This document shows, piece by piece, positions 30,945 through 41,670 of a stretch of 64,000 nucleotides of DNA (its first letter is position 1; every line of letters begins with the position of its first letter). The translations under genes were made by a program, and so were the position numbers. The notes beneath the pieces were generated by a model. That model saw nothing but the letters and a program-made list of their open reading frames with translations, was not told where the DNA came from and made no database searches. Location: positions 682,001-746,000 of the forward strand of contig JANFNE010000028.1 in NCBI GenBank assembly GCA_024867545.1, written 5' to 3'. Source of the stretch: Phytopythium helicoides (Eukaryota; Oomycota; Peronosporomycetes; Pythiales; Pythiaceae).

Positions 30945-31441
30945 GACACCAATGGAATTTTGTTGGACATTTTCATGTGTCGAATTATATGAGGTGGACG
31001 CGCACTGACCTGGCTGAACCACCCGACGCAGAGCCGCTTGAAACTCACATGACTCCGCTCTCCACCGCCCGTCAAAGTGTTTGAGCCCACGCTCACCGAG
31101 CTGCTTGTCGTCGCCTCGCTCCCAACGCTCAGGATGCTCGTGACAATCCGCTTCCAACACTCACGGATCTGCTCGACACGCCAGAGTCGCCGCCCGTAAT
31201 AGTCGTGTTGACGCTGCTGGCTGTCGTTCCCAGAGCCATGCCTTGAAATCACGACAGAGCCGCACGTTGGCAAGTCATCAGCACACGACGCCGAGCTATC
31301 AGAACTAACAACCGAACTGACCGACGGCTTGCCATCTACTGTCACGCTGCTGCGAATGCTCTGCGCGTTGCTAGGATGACGTCGAGAAGCTTCACAGACC
31401 ACTGTTATCCCCAGGCTCTGTCCATCGACCTGCTGTACCAT
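30905..31441 (-). CDS. Serine-rich open frame, unknown
   Basis: A 178-aa frame overlaps the 5' end of the RluA-type gene by 40 bases in another frame. Its first ~145 residues are Ser/Val-rich (SVTVDGKPSVSSVVSSDSS, SSSVSVGSNTLTGGGERS) with a basic helix (RRLWRVEQIRECWKRIVTS), which reads like real protein. The end, after SFKRLCVGWFSQ, reads poorly and starts with GT, so it may be an intron entry. It could be an exon of an unrecognised gene or a remnant. No family is recognised. Confidence 0.3.
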   Translation of the reverse strand: MVQQVDGQSLGITVVCEASRRHPSNAQSIRSSVTVDGKPSVSSVVSSDSSASCADDLPTCGSVVISRHGSGNDSQQRQHDYYGRRLWRVEQIRECWKRIVTSILSVGSEATTSSSVSVGSNTLTGGGERSHVSFKRLCVGWFSQVSARPPHIIRHMKMSNKIPLVSWITKALAVASAW

Positions 31442-32852
31442 TCATCGACAGCAATTCGGCTCTCCGTGTTACGACGATCCTTCCTGCGCAAAGCACTCAG
31501 AATTGAAGTCTTTGACATCCCCACGCTGTCACTCTCGACGAAGGAACGCCAGTCAAGCTCACGCATGACTGGCCAGACTATTGCTCACCGAAAATCGCCT
31601 CACGCGTGGCTTGCAGCGCTGTCAGTCGTTAAAGTGCTAGATATTCCGAAATGTTGCTGACAGCGGAACCAATGTGCGTTGCACTGACTCGCACATGTAG
31701 CTGCACGCGCTAATCGATTCGCCAAATACCACTATCATCTTTCTCTTCTTCATCACCGCCCAAAGGACATGCCGCTGCCGATAACCGCAGCTTTGTTCGA
31801 AGCCTTCAGAAATGTCGACAGGGGTACTAGGATAGCGAACTCGCCAATAGAGTGCGCAGGCGTTGCCGGCCTGGACGTCCGCGCCAGCATTTCTCGAAGG
31901 ACAAGCATCTCCTGACCTCCATACGGTCAGACCTAGCAATGTGCACGAACTTTGCAGTGAGAAGCACGGATGCATTTCCGCACGACGAATCAGTTGCACG
32001 GAGAAATCTTTGGGGTTCCAACCAATACAATCAGCGTCGCGAGGACGAGCCAACCAATTGTGTTAAGCATTTTCAGAGTGTCGAATTAGAATTTCGAAAA
32101 TGGTGAGCGAGCGTGCAATGCATGCCAGCCAGCCAGCAGCAGAGAATCGCGCGGTTGATGCGCTGACGGATGCAGACTGGAGACTAAGATGCATACTGTA
32201 TCCCCTCGGGGACTGTACGCTACCGGAATTCGCTGCCTTGATCTACGAGCAAGCAGTGCAAGCAGATCAAACGACTGCGACAATTGTCAACAGCAGGTCG
32301 GCTCGCCAGCATGCCAGCCACCGGTGCAAGCAACAAAGGCTATCCGATAGATAGCGTGCCTACAGGGTCTTGACACTCGCGCAGCAGTCGGTCTCTGCAA
32401 TGGGAAAAGGACCCTCGTAGCCAGAGCCTGTCTGCAAGGCGGAAAAATGATGTCCGTGAGTGCTTCCACCCGACGAAGCGCAAAACGTGTACCGTACTTT
32501 ACACGTTGCGTTGCTCACCAAAGCCGTTCATGTCGCGACCTGCTGCGGGGGAAACGCAAGTGGCGAAATGGGGCAAAGCGCGCAGCAACAGTGCGCGTTG
32601 CCTTCATGTACGGTAGGTGGGGGTGAACCCATCGCTGTGTCCCTTGCCAGCCAATCAGACGCTGCTGGCTCCCTCACCAAGCAGAAAATGCGCTGGGACG
32701 AGGCAAAAAGAGCCGGAGATGCGTCGACCACCAGGATGAGCCGGCTCGAGCCGGCTTGAGAGGCTTATATCGGCTCAAGAGCTCGCTTCGGCTCGTCGGG
32801 TTGCTCGTGATGAGTTGTTGAAGCCCCACGCGCAGATCACTCAACATTGATA
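31442..32852. other. Gene-poor stretch
   Basis: I see no supported gene. The best open frame (31637-32053, minus, 138 aa) has scattered cysteines and no domain. Others are short and overlapping. The last ~250 bases are the upstream region of the small ankyrin gene. Confidence 0.4.
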
Positions 32853-33581
32853 ATGGCGACGCCTGGCGGCGGACATGGGGAAGCTGCGAGCTGCGCGACG
32901 CCAGGAGCGGCGCCGAGCATAACCCAAGTCACCATGACGCAGCCAGAGCACGAGCACGAGCACGAGCACGGCGGGCTGGACGACCTGCACGCCGAGTGGG
33001 ACACCACGCCCGTGCACGACGCGGCGCGCGAGGGCCGCACGGATGAGCTGCGCGCGATCCTGGCGGCCGACGCCTCGCAGGCGGTCGCGACCGACAAGTA
33101 CGGGCTCACGCCGCTGCACTGGGCGAGCGACCGCAAGCACGCCGAGGCCGCGCGCGTGCTGCTGGCGAGCGGCGCGGACGTGAACGCCGTCGAGCGGCGG
33201 CTGTTCAAGCGCCGGCCGCTACACTTTGCCGCGCTGAGCGGCGCCGACGAGGTCGTGCAGGTGCTGCTGGCGAGCGAGGGCGTGGACGTGGACGCTGTCG
33301 ACTACCACGGGTCCTCGGCGCTGCATGGCGCGGCGCATGCCGGGGCCACTGGCGTCCTCGACCTGCTGCTGGATGCCGGCGCCAGCGCATCGAGCGTCAC
33401 GCGCGACGGGTTGACGGCGCTGCACGTGGCGGCGCGCGAGGGCCGCGAGCAGGCCGCGCTGACGCTGCTGCGGCGCGACGCCAAGCTGCGCGAGGCGCTG
33501 GACGGCGAGGGCCGGACGCCCGCGCAGGTGGCGAGCGCCTTTGGGCACGAGCAGCTTGCGCTTCAGCTGTGCAGCACGTGA
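32853..33581 (+). CDS. Small ankyrin-repeat protein
   Basis: Single-exon gene, 242 aa, from the ATG at 32853 (MATPGGGHGEAAS); the frame also opens at a TTG six bases earlier, which I reject. After a ~50-residue lead containing an alternating His-Glu run (EHEHEHEH), five to six ankyrin repeats fill the rest: TTPVHDAAREGRTDELRAIL, YGLTPLHWASDRKHAEAARV, RRPLHFAALSGADEVVQVLL, SSALHGAAHAGATGVLDLLL, LTALHVAAREGREQAALTLL, RTPAQVASAFGHEQLALQL. The repeats are closer to the generic PLHxAA consensus than those of the ankyrin-kinase gene, so the two are not recent duplicates. It is a protein-binding module only, with an unknown partner; cytosolic or nuclear by absence of signals. Confidence 0.85.
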   Translation: MATPGGGHGEAASCATPGAAPSITQVTMTQPEHEHEHEHGGLDDLHAEWDTTPVHDAAREGRTDELRAILAADASQAVATDKYGLTPLHWASDRKHAEAARVLLASGADVNAVERRLFKRRPLHFAALSGADEVVQVLLASEGVDVDAVDYHGSSALHGAAHAGATGVLDLLLDAGASASSVTRDGLTALHVAAREGREQAALTLLRRDAKLREALDGEGRTPAQVASAFGHEQLALQLCST

Positions 33582-35188
33582 GAGAGAAGCGGGCGGTGGG
33601 TGGCGCCGCGGGCGGCGGTGACGCGCAATGCCGCAGTGTAGCCACTCGAGGGCGGAGGCGTCCGAGGCTGCGACGACGTCGCGTCAGCGTACCGTAGAGC
33701 GAGGCAAGTGTATGTACAACGTGTCGGAAAATGCAGGCGTGAGCCATAGAGTTGAAGCGAATTCGTCTGCAGCGTCGACGTCGACGTCGACGTATACGCC
33801 GAATCACAACGCGGCGTCATGCGTCTGCGCCGTTTACTTCGCACTGTGCAGTTGCTGCACGTCGGACTCAGGTTTCCTGGCGGTGGTGGTGCAAACGTTC
33901 AGCACACTTACAGACAGGACAGACTCGGCTGCAACGCGTTCGGCGACGTTCTCGTTCGCATCGCATCGCAGTGCGCGGCGCTGCCGCGGCCTACAGTGCA
34001 CAGCGCGACCTGATGTCTGTCTGCGGTGGCGGAGGCGCGCGCGTGGCGAGCGCTTGTCGATGCGAGAGCCGAGCGCTTTAACGCGTTGCTGTTTGACAGC
34101 TCGCCACGTCGGCGCCGCGTCACGCCGGGGGTTTAACGCGTTGCCGCGCCGCCGGGAGGCAGGCGATCCGGCTTGCGAGCTTCAACTGCGACGGTTCGCG
34201 GGCGGGCACACTGACTCCATTTGCCGCACACGGTGGAGTGGACGCGTGACGCGCCGGTCGTGGCTGTCGCGTCAAACGAGTGCCGTTTTACCCTTTTTCG
34301 GCATAAACCCAATGATGTTATCTAAGTATATGTTGGGTAGAAACGGTCTCAGCTACTGCTTTTAAGCTGGCAATCCAATGTTGTTGGTTGAAGTATATTT
34401 CTTCAACATGCGTTTCAATTCGTATGGGCTGAATCAAGTGTGCCATGAAATCGCCGTCTAATCATCATGGTGGGCCGGAAAGTATAAAGTATCCAACGTT
34501 GATGCTTGTAGCCGCACCGTTGCCTCGCTCGAATCCCTTGTAGTGCCATCTTTAGACATTTTAACTTCTCGTCATGAAGACCAACAGAACGTGAGTGCAA
34601 AGGAACATGTTCGGAAGAAATGCATAAACACGAAATTTTTACGTCCATTGAAGTTGCCCCAAGCTCAAGCGGCTCCCATTTTTGACCAAAAATGAATGAG
34701 CGCCACACCCAAGGAAGCCTGGAGAAGCAGAGGCTGGCTGGCTGGCTGGTAATGATCGTGGTTGCCATGCTGGCATGCACTTGCCAGATTTAAAAGAGAG
34801 CATATGATGTCTCTGGTCTCCAGACGCCCTCGCAAAAACCTTGCGTTTTCCCCCCCGCACCATCGCCCGGCGCGTGGTTGAATGCCCGTAAAAAGGTGTC
34901 AAATTGGCTCGTGGATCACGGATCTTGCACAATGTATGCCGCGCCCCGTCTCGCGGCACTACCGTGCCGAGCTTGATTCCTCCTCGCACCATCGTCGTCG
35001 CACGGTGTGAATCTTATTATACTAAAAAAGTGTCGAAATACCATCTCCCTTGTTTTTCGCCGCCCCGCAGTCACCGCTCACTTTTGCTTTCGCCGCCCCT
35101 CCACCCACCCAACGACGGACGGAAGGTCGGACGCGCGTCCTCCAAACAGACCGCGCGCAGGCAGGCAGACACAGCAGGCAGCGGGCGT
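33582..35188. other. Gene-poor stretch with simple repeats
   Basis: No convincing gene. An open frame at 33628-34365 (plus, 245 aa) is rich in Arg, Ser and Cys without structure and is probably chance. A short GTCGAC-type tandem lies at about 33775-33793. The stretch 34380-34800 is AT-richer than its surroundings. The final part is the upstream region of the next gene. Confidence 0.4.
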
Positions 35189-35869
35189 ATGGCCGTGGCG
35201 GACCTCCTCCACGCCCCAGCGTTCACAGAGACAGCAGCAGCAGCTTCTTCCACCACCCCCAGCTCGACGCCCCCGAGGCGGAAACACATGAAGCGCTCAC
35301 GCGCCTACGACGACCTCGTGGCGCTGGCCGAGGAGGCCGAGGCGCGCCGCTCCGACTCGTGCTGCGCGCTGCTGCGCGGCTGGGAGCCGTTCCTGGCGCC
35401 GGCCGCGCGGCTGCAGCGCTTCAAGCGCTCGCGCGGAGGCTGCGACGACACGCAGTTCGCCATGGAGCTGGCGGACGAGACGGCGGGCGACGACGACGAC
35501 CCCGCGGCCTCGGGCTGCTCGTCGGCGTCCTCGTCCACGCTCTCACTGAGCTCGATCGCGTCAGCCGACGACGAGGACGATCTGCCGCTGCGCCGCAACT
35601 CGCGCGAGAACATCCTGCTGCGGCACAAGCAGCACAAGCAGCAGCAGCTGCAGCGCCAGCAGTCGTCGCGCGCGCTCGGGCCCTCGTCCTCCATGGACGA
35701 GCGCGCCGAGAGCGACGCCGTGCTTGGCGCACCCGAGACACCCGAGGCACGCGTGCTCCGCGCCGGCTACGCGCGCAGCGACACGCTGTTCATGGACCCA
35801 CTGGACAAACGCGTGACGCCCTTCGACGTGTCGGCTTTCCTCGTGCTCTCCATCTCGCCGCAGCGGTAG
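35189..35869 (+). CDS. Ser-rich hypothetical protein (226 aa)
   Basis: A 226-aa frame starts at MAVADLLHAPAF; the frame is open upstream but that part is leader-like. It shows a basic patch (PRRKHMKRSRAYDDLV), a short helix (ALAEEAEARR), an acidic Ser-rich block (SSASSSTLSLSSIASADDED), a Gln/His/Lys helix (LRHKQHKQQQLQRQQ), and an end reading LFMDPLDKRVTPFDVSAFLV that looks folded. The RRNSREN motif is a likely basophilic-kinase phosphosite. No domain is recognised. The codon pattern and high GC match nearby real genes. Confidence 0.6.
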   Translation: MAVADLLHAPAFTETAAAASSTTPSSTPPRRKHMKRSRAYDDLVALAEEAEARRSDSCCALLRGWEPFLAPAARLQRFKRSRGGCDDTQFAMELADETAGDDDDPAASGCSSASSSTLSLSSIASADDEDDLPLRRNSRENILLRHKQHKQQQLQRQQSSRALGPSSSMDERAESDAVLGAPETPEARVLRAGYARSDTLFMDPLDKRVTPFDVSAFLVLSISPQR

Positions 35870-36351
35870 TAACTTATAGCGCCTCTATTTATTCGCAGCA
35901 GCTTGGCCGAGCAATACACCCCCACCACTTTTTTTTAGACAACTTATGAAACCCACCAAACACTGCCGCTAGACGAGGTGTCGGCGTGTTCTTCTCCTTC
36001 TCCTTCTTCTTCTTCTTATCCCTCCCGTCATGTCAGGTTGAGTGATTGCAGCTGCGTCGCCGCCTTCAAGCCCACAACCGAACGCTCGTGACCGTACGGT
36101 ACTGTACCTATGCAGCAGCCACTTGAGGAGCCGAGGCGCAGACGAAGGCCCCCACTTGATACTCGCCTGGCTGCGGATGCAGCCTGCAGTGCGCTCGCGG
36201 GCTCTCTCGGTGCGGCCTGGCCAGCCCCAGCCTCTCGCGTGGGATGTTGCCCGATCGGAGATTCCACATGGTATCAGTACGGTACAGTACATTTTTACTG
36301 CTACTGCTACCTACCTACAAGTCTTGGAGTTGCCTGCATACTGGGCGCGAG
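35870..36351. other. Intergenic between convergent genes
   Basis: This holds the 3' flanks of two convergent genes. A CTT-type pyrimidine microsatellite lies at about 35990-36020, and two related GTACGGTAC-type palindromic sequences lie at about 36092 and 36276. No gene is seen. Confidence 0.5.
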
Positions 36352-37238
36352 TCAGCCGAACGGCGACCACTGGCTGCGGCCGCCCGGCGGCTGCCGCGAG
36401 CCTGCGCGCGTGCCCGCCCGGCCCTCGGGCGCCGCCGAGCGCTCGCTCGAGGCCGAGGACGGCGCCGTCGGCAGTCGAGAGGCGTGCTGCTGCATGAACT
36501 TGGACAGCGGAGAGGCCGGCGGGGCCTCGCCCCACCCGCAGCCCGCGGCCGACGGCGGCACAGGCGGCGCGTCCGACGCCGCGCGCGCCAGCCACAGCCG
36601 CCGCTTCTTCTCCCAGTTCTGGTCGCGCTTGGACGACGTCAGCGGCGGCTGCGCGCCCCAGCGGGCCGATGCACTCGCCACGGACGGCTGCACGGAGCCA
36701 CCTCCACGTGGAGTGAAGCCACTGCTGCCAGTGTAGCCATTGTTGGTCATGGGCGGGGGCTGCGCGTGCCCGCCGTAGTAGCTGCTGCTGCTGCTGCTGC
36801 TGGAACTGGCGCGGTAGCCTCCGCTGGTCGCGGGCGGCGGGGCGGGCGACGAGTAGCTGTAGTTGTTGCTGCTCCCGTAGCTGCCTCCGTACCCTCCACT
36901 TGTTGGGGGTGGCTGCGAGCTCACGGCATAGTAGTTGCTGCTGCCGTTGCTGCTGACCGGATACCCGCTGCTTGTTGGTGGTGGCCGTGACCCGACTGCA
37001 TAATAGTTGCTGCTGCCGCCGCTGCTTCCAGGCGTGCCAGAACAGTCATAGCCCCCGCGGCTGGGTGGGAGCTGCTCCGCGGGGTTCGCGTCGCCCTTCT
37101 CGCCCCCATCGACGGTGCCAAAGCCCCCGGGACCTGCGCAAACCACCTTGTTAGACAGATGCGGTGAACTCGCTCCTCACTAGCGCCGTTGTGATCTCGC
37201 ACCGAACGAGAGACTCGAGTGACCACCGGGGGGAGCAT
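36352..37238 (-). CDS. Tyr/Ser/Gly-rich prion-like protein
   Basis: Two exons (37238-37181 and 37133-36352) joined across a 47-nt intron with a CTAAC branch site give 279 aa. The main exon has no ATG of its own in frame, and the small first exon (MLPPVVTRVSRSVRDHNGA) supplies one in phase. The centre is three to four imperfect repeats of ~24 residues (SSNYYAVGSRPPPTSSGY, SSNYYAVSSQPPPTSGGY, then SSNNYSYSSPAPPPATSGGY) and a serine run. This is a low-complexity, tyrosine-spaced composition of the kind found in RNA-granule and prion-like proteins. The C-terminal third is basic (SSKRDQNWEKKRRLWLARA) with a short KFMQQHASRL helix. No RNA-binding fold is visible. Function unknown. Confidence 0.6.
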
Positions 37239-37469
37239 GAAGCCGAGTGGAGCTGCGTTTCACGCAGAGCTGCGCCGACGTGAGCGTCGACATGGAACTG
37301 CTGTGGAGAGTATGGCCCCGAGCACAATATGAGGAGCTTGAAAATGGCGAGGTGACCGAGTCCAGAGCTAAAGTTGGGAAGCAGTTTTGCTCCGACTTGC
37401 ACTATAAATGGGGAAGTCGAAGGTTGCTGGTGTCAGCAAGCGCGCGAGTCGCAAGTGGCATCGCTCAAT

Positions 37470-38459
37470 ATGAGTTTGTTCGATCTGCTCGGACCAGATG
37501 AAGCGGTGTCGCCGCCGTCCAATTCCACAGAGACAACTCTGGGCATCTTAGACGAGACGCTCCAAAGCATCTACGGTGTCGGTCAAGGTCGCTCGGGCTT
37601 TTCAGCATCATCTCCGTCCTTGCTAACAAACGGATCCGAACGCGTTGACGCTTGCATTCCAGCGAGAGCTGCGGTTGCAGTAAAACACTTGCCGCCGTCA
37701 AAGTCTGTGAGCGATCTGAGCGATAGGCTGGATCAATTGACAGCTCGAAGGTTTCAACCGAGTGCTACGCCACTGGAGCAAACAAAATGCAAGGATGCAG
37801 ATCTGGAGGCTAGAAACGCTCTGCGCGAGCTCAGCGAGGAGCTCGAGCTCCTTCGAGCAGAATCCATCCACCGGAGCGGTAGCAACAACAGCCCCAGCAC
37901 CGAGTTGGCGCCAATGGACATCGCCGACTTGCTGATGGACAAGTACCTCCGATCGAGACTGGTGCGCTGGTGCACGAGCAGTTTGGATTTGGTGCGGATG
38001 GCTGCTGATCATGTCTGTCGTCTTTTGCAGGGCCGACTGCCAGGAACGCCGTTCGTTCTCCTCGCCAGGAAGAAGACGCGGCTCAAGATTGACCAGCTTC
38101 GCGCCGCTTTTGAAGCAAAGAGCGCTCCAAACAAAGCGACTTCCAGCGACAACTCGATCGCCGCCAAGAAGCCAGCAGTCATGACCACCAGTAGCACCGG
38201 CAATAATCTTGTCAACGCCGAATGGTGGCAGCGTGTCGAGCAGATGACGAATCTTGGGCCCGACAAGCAAGAAGCGCTGCGTCGGCTGGTGGCACTCCCA
38301 GAGACTCAGCTTCGGCGACTACCAGCGGCTCAGCGAGAGCTTGCAGCCTTCGCCAAACGCCTGGACGCGCTCGTGCAACTGCCCGAGGCGCAGCGACAAC
38401 GGCTCCCCGTCGAGCACCAGCGTGTCCTGGACGAGCTCCGGAGGCGTAGGGAGGGCTAA
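37470..38459 (+). CDS. Hypothetical protein with helical C-terminus
   Basis: A 329-aa frame starts at MSLFDLLGPDEAVSPP; the frame is open upstream to 37374 but the earlier part reads as leader. The N-terminal third is Ser/Pro-rich. A helical segment (LEARNALRELSEELELLRAES) and a folded-looking segment (MDIADLLMDKYLRSRLVRWC) follow. The C-terminal ~90 residues repeat an LP-x-x-Q-R-x-LP pattern (ALPETQLRRLPAAQRE, QLPEAQRQRLPVEHQR), possibly short amphipathic helical repeats. I do not recognise a family. It is divergent from the prion-like gene, with about 230 bases between the two starts. Confidence 0.6.
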   Translation: MSLFDLLGPDEAVSPPSNSTETTLGILDETLQSIYGVGQGRSGFSASSPSLLTNGSERVDACIPARAAVAVKHLPPSKSVSDLSDRLDQLTARRFQPSATPLEQTKCKDADLEARNALRELSEELELLRAESIHRSGSNNSPSTELAPMDIADLLMDKYLRSRLVRWCTSSLDLVRMAADHVCRLLQGRLPGTPFVLLARKKTRLKIDQLRAAFEAKSAPNKATSSDNSIAAKKPAVMTTSSTGNNLVNAEWWQRVEQMTNLGPDKQEALRRLVALPETQLRRLPAAQRELAAFAKRLDALVQLPEAQRQRLPVEHQRVLDELRRRREG

Positions 38460-38520
38460 CAGAGATCAAAGAAACCATGTTGCACCATAAAGTGAAAAAC
38501 ACTGCCTATCTGCTAGGAGC

Positions 38521-39497
38521 TCACGACCGTCCACCACCACGGCTGACCTCGGCATGCTGCTGCGTGGGGTGTGAGTAGAAGGTGCTGGTGGCCACCAGGT
38601 GAAGGCCGTGCACGCGCGCAAAGGCGACAATGTCGAAGTTGGCGCGGTGCGTGGCGAGCCGTGCGCTCTCATCGTCGTCGCGCGCGAACGCGGATCCTCC
38701 CTGGTGCAGCAGCATGGCCACGTAGCGGTGCTCGCCCATGGGTGGCGACACGGGGTAGTAAGGCACGACGACCGGGGCGGCGTCTCCGTCCGTCGGCGCT
38801 GCGTTGTCGCCGCGCGTGAGGTTGGCCACCACGTAGTGCAGGAAGGGCGAGTGGGACGGGTTGGCCGGGTCGGGCGCGTCGATGTCCACGAGGATGCACG
38901 CGAAGCGCGCGCTGGGCGTCTCGGCCGTCAGCGGGCGGATGAGCACGGCCGGCGCGTTGTGAGCCTGCGTTCACCAGCGTTAGCCCCCGTTCCCCTCCTC
39001 CAATCAAGCCGCGGGAGACTCTCCACCTGCTCCAGCGGGACGTAGTCGCCAGGCGTGACGTGCTGGCCCTGGTACGCGAGCGCGAACTGCACGGCGGCGC
39101 CCTGCACGCTCATGGCGGGCTCGCCGCCCAGCTCGGCGCTGAGCGCGTTGAGCCCCTCGATGATGTCGCCGACCTGCGCCAGCGTGCGGTCCCGCGGCGG
39201 CGGCGCCTGCTGCAGCTCGGTGGCCAGCAGCGCCTCAGCCGCGTCCGCGTCTGCGCGGAAGGCCACGCCGCGCGCCACAGCGTCGCGCCAGCCGGCAGCC
39301 TGCACCACGAGCGCCAGCGCCGCGGTGCTCAGCACGAACGCGGCGGCCAGCAGCGCGCCGACCGACCGCGCGGACCGCGGCGCCACGCGCGGCGGCAGCG
39401 ACTGGGGAGGCAGCGAGAGCGAGCGGGGGCCGCCGTAGGTTGGCGCGCGCATGGCGAGCGAGCGAGGGCGAGCGAGCGGCGGCAGGAGTGAGCGCAT
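38521..39497 (-). CDS. PEBP-like protein with membrane anchor
   Basis: Two exons (39497-39027 and 38964-38521, 62-nt intron) join in phase to 304 aa. A ~45-residue basic, Pro-rich N-terminus precedes one hydrophobic segment (VGALLAAAFVLSTAALALVV), suggesting a type II membrane protein or an uncleaved signal anchor. The rest is a phosphatidylethanolamine-binding protein fold: the ligand-site motif appears as VDIDAPDPANPSHSPFLHYV and the second motif as PPMGEHRYVAMLL. PEBPs bind anionic ligands and regulate kinases or proteases; most are soluble, so the anchor is unusual. The in-frame ATG at 39452 is an alternative start. The protein lacks obvious extra domains. The exact role cannot be told. 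Confidence 0.8.
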
Positions 39498-40893
39498 GAC
39501 CCGAGGGAGATCTTTGGATCCCACGACGGTTCGACTTGAACGCACCGAACGGCGAGCGAATCAGGGTGACGATAAGTGAGGATATAGGTGGACCACGCGA
39601 GCGTATCGGCTTGCAGAGGGGGAGACGGCTGGCGCGTGTTTGAAGGCAAGACACGCAGGCGCCACTTGCTGAGACGCTCACTCGCCTCACCACTGGTGAG
39701 TGGCCGGCGGGATTTGCGGAGGCCGCAAATGCGGCTAAACTACAGTACTCGCTCGTCTCGGGCGGTACATTATATGGATTGGACGCGAACGATAACAGGT
39801 CCGCGTTGCACAGGCAAATCCCCATCCACCATCCACCAAGTCGCGCGTTTCTCTATGCGACTGCCGAAATCCCACCACTAGAGGAGGATTGCATTGCATC
39901 GTTCTCGTTCGCGGCAGCCGCTGCGCCTTGATTCACAGCTTGATGGTGGTATCGCACGGAGCGAGCGGGTCCACGACGAGCGAACTCGGCATTGGCTTGC
40001 TCATTGCAAATGAGCCCAGCAAACTGCGCTACGACCGGCGGTTCGAGCGAGCTTGCTGGCGTAAAGGTGTTTTCGCAATGCGCCACCTCCTGCAACTGCA
40101 ACTGCAACAGCAAATCTGTGACGTGTGTTGGTGGGAGCTTCAACATGGGATGTGCACCTAGTTGGTCTGTGGCAATTGTGCCTTAGCATGTACCATCCTT
40201 CGACCCACAGGCTCGTGTCGTTGGCGCTCGGTGGGATTCATGGAGAGCCACGACCTGGTGGCGGCTGCTTCTACAAGCCAAACGATGCCACCTTTGTCAG
40301 ACCTATCGGCAGGAATCGTCGAGGTCGGCCACGCCGACGCGCAGGGCTTAGTTACGAGCTCCATCGCTGTGAGCAAACTCCGGCGAGCTCTTCGATCTCG
40401 ATCAAAAGGACCCTAGACTACGAGGAGATGCTGAGTGCATTGGGCGCGTGTAGTTGTGTGATGCGAGCAAATGTGAGAAGGAAAGACACGCCGAAAGTCC
40501 TTGATGCAGTAATGTGCTCTTGACACACGGCAGTACAAGGTACAGCAAAGCTGCAAGTGCCATCGTCTTCGCAGTGAAGCGAGAGTCGAGCTCAACTCTT
40601 GTCGCTGAGCGTCTAGGACGAACGAAGCGTCATCGAGCTGCGGCTGTGCCGAGACATTTCCAGACGTACACAACACAGCGAGCAGCATCTTGCTAGGGCA
40701 AGCCCCAAATTGGCTCTCTGTCGTTTTCGTGATGCCATATCCTCTCACAAACTAGCTCTCGACAATGGTAGTGAAAGGGAATGAGTCCATGCGTGTGTGA
40801 AGATGGGGAATTTGTTGGCCAGCTAGAGTTGGTGGAATTAGGAAATGCACAGACCAAGTCAGGATAAAAAGAAGGCAAAATACGAGCGGTGTA
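39498..40893. other. Gene-poor stretch
   Basis: Only short overlapping frames on both strands, none with a domain. The AT content is higher than in neighbouring genes. Nothing I can name. Confidence 0.4.
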
Positions 40894-41670
40894 TTACTTG
40901 GAGCGCCGCATGCGCTTGTTAGGCTTGAAGACCCACGTCTCTGGCATCAGCACGACACGTCGAATGCCGCGAACATACCGGATCCATTGCGCACTGTCCA
41001 GCGGCGCGATCTGACACGGAGGACTTTCGTTCTCTTTGTAGCCGTCAATGATCGCGGGCATCACGTGAGGACCAAACGCACCAAGTGCAAAGCAACGATC
41101 CGTGATGTTGTCCCCCGCGTGAACGAGGTACCAGCCAGGAACCAGGTTCCTTGCGATGTTCTCCAATTTCGTGACGTTTGGAGACTTAGATTTTTGACGG
41201 TTCGGGGAGAGCTCCGTCATGTTGATGCGCGTGCCGTAGTCTCGGAGGTAGTTGTAGAACGCGGCCATGTCCTTCTTCTCGAGCCCCAACGGCAACAAGT
41301 CTTGCCCCTTGGCCCTCAGCTGCCACTCCAGGAAGGCCTCCCATTTTGATGTGGGCAGTACCTCTGGGACCTTCTGGGCGTAGAGCGTGGCTTGAAAGGC
41401 ACCGATGAACATCAAGGCGGGTACCTTGCGTTTCGACTTCACACGCTTGGGCGGCGCACGGGGTGACTGTGGAACGCTAGCTGTGGGCTTCTGTGCTGGT
41501 GCGATCAACAGCAGTGGAGGTTGGAGTGGCTGCTGCAACTGGGCTACCGATGAGGAGATTTGGGGTGGACGCGAAGGCTGAGACGAAGACGATGGCTGGG
41601 TCGACTGCGACGACTCCATGGGAGCTGAAAAAGATTGAGAGAGTTGAGAAGGTTGGGGCGACTGGGACAA
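40894..41670 (-). CDS. Hypothetical protein, Ser/Gln/Pro N-terminus
   Basis: A 258-aa frame starts at MSQSPQPSQLSQSF. The first ~75 residues are low-complexity Ser/Gln/Pro. A basic stretch follows (PPKRVKSKRKVPALMF), possibly a nuclear localisation signal. The remaining ~170 residues look like one folded domain (TSKWEAFLEWQLRAKGQD, DMAAFYNYLRDYGTRINM, LVPGWYLVHAGDNITDRCF), ending in a basic tail (VFKPNKRMRRSK). I recognise no family. Lineage-specific genes and domesticated mobile-element genes can both look like this; nothing in the sequence decides. The low-complexity stretch gives rise to many antisense frames. Confidence 0.55.
   Translation of the reverse strand: MSQSPQPSQLSQSFSAPMESSQSTQPSSSSQPSRPPQISSSVAQLQQPLQPPLLLIAPAQKPTASVPQSPRAPPKRVKSKRKVPALMFIGAFQATLYAQKVPEVLPTSKWEAFLEWQLRAKGQDLLPLGLEKKDMAAFYNYLRDYGTRINMTELSPNRQKSKSPNVTKLENIARNLVPGWYLVHAGDNITDRCFALGAFGPHVMPAIIDGYKENESPPCQIAPLDSAQWIRYVRGIRRVVLMPETWVFKPNKRMRRSK

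Noticed and set aside
33628..34365. 245-aa plus-strand open frame
   Set aside because: Irregular composition (Arg/Ser/Cys-rich), no domain, overlaps simple repeats; probably chance.
36080..36295. GTACGGTAC palindromes as a regulatory hairpin
   Set aside because: The two copies are related but the pairing is short and they lie between convergent 3' ends; no supporting signal.
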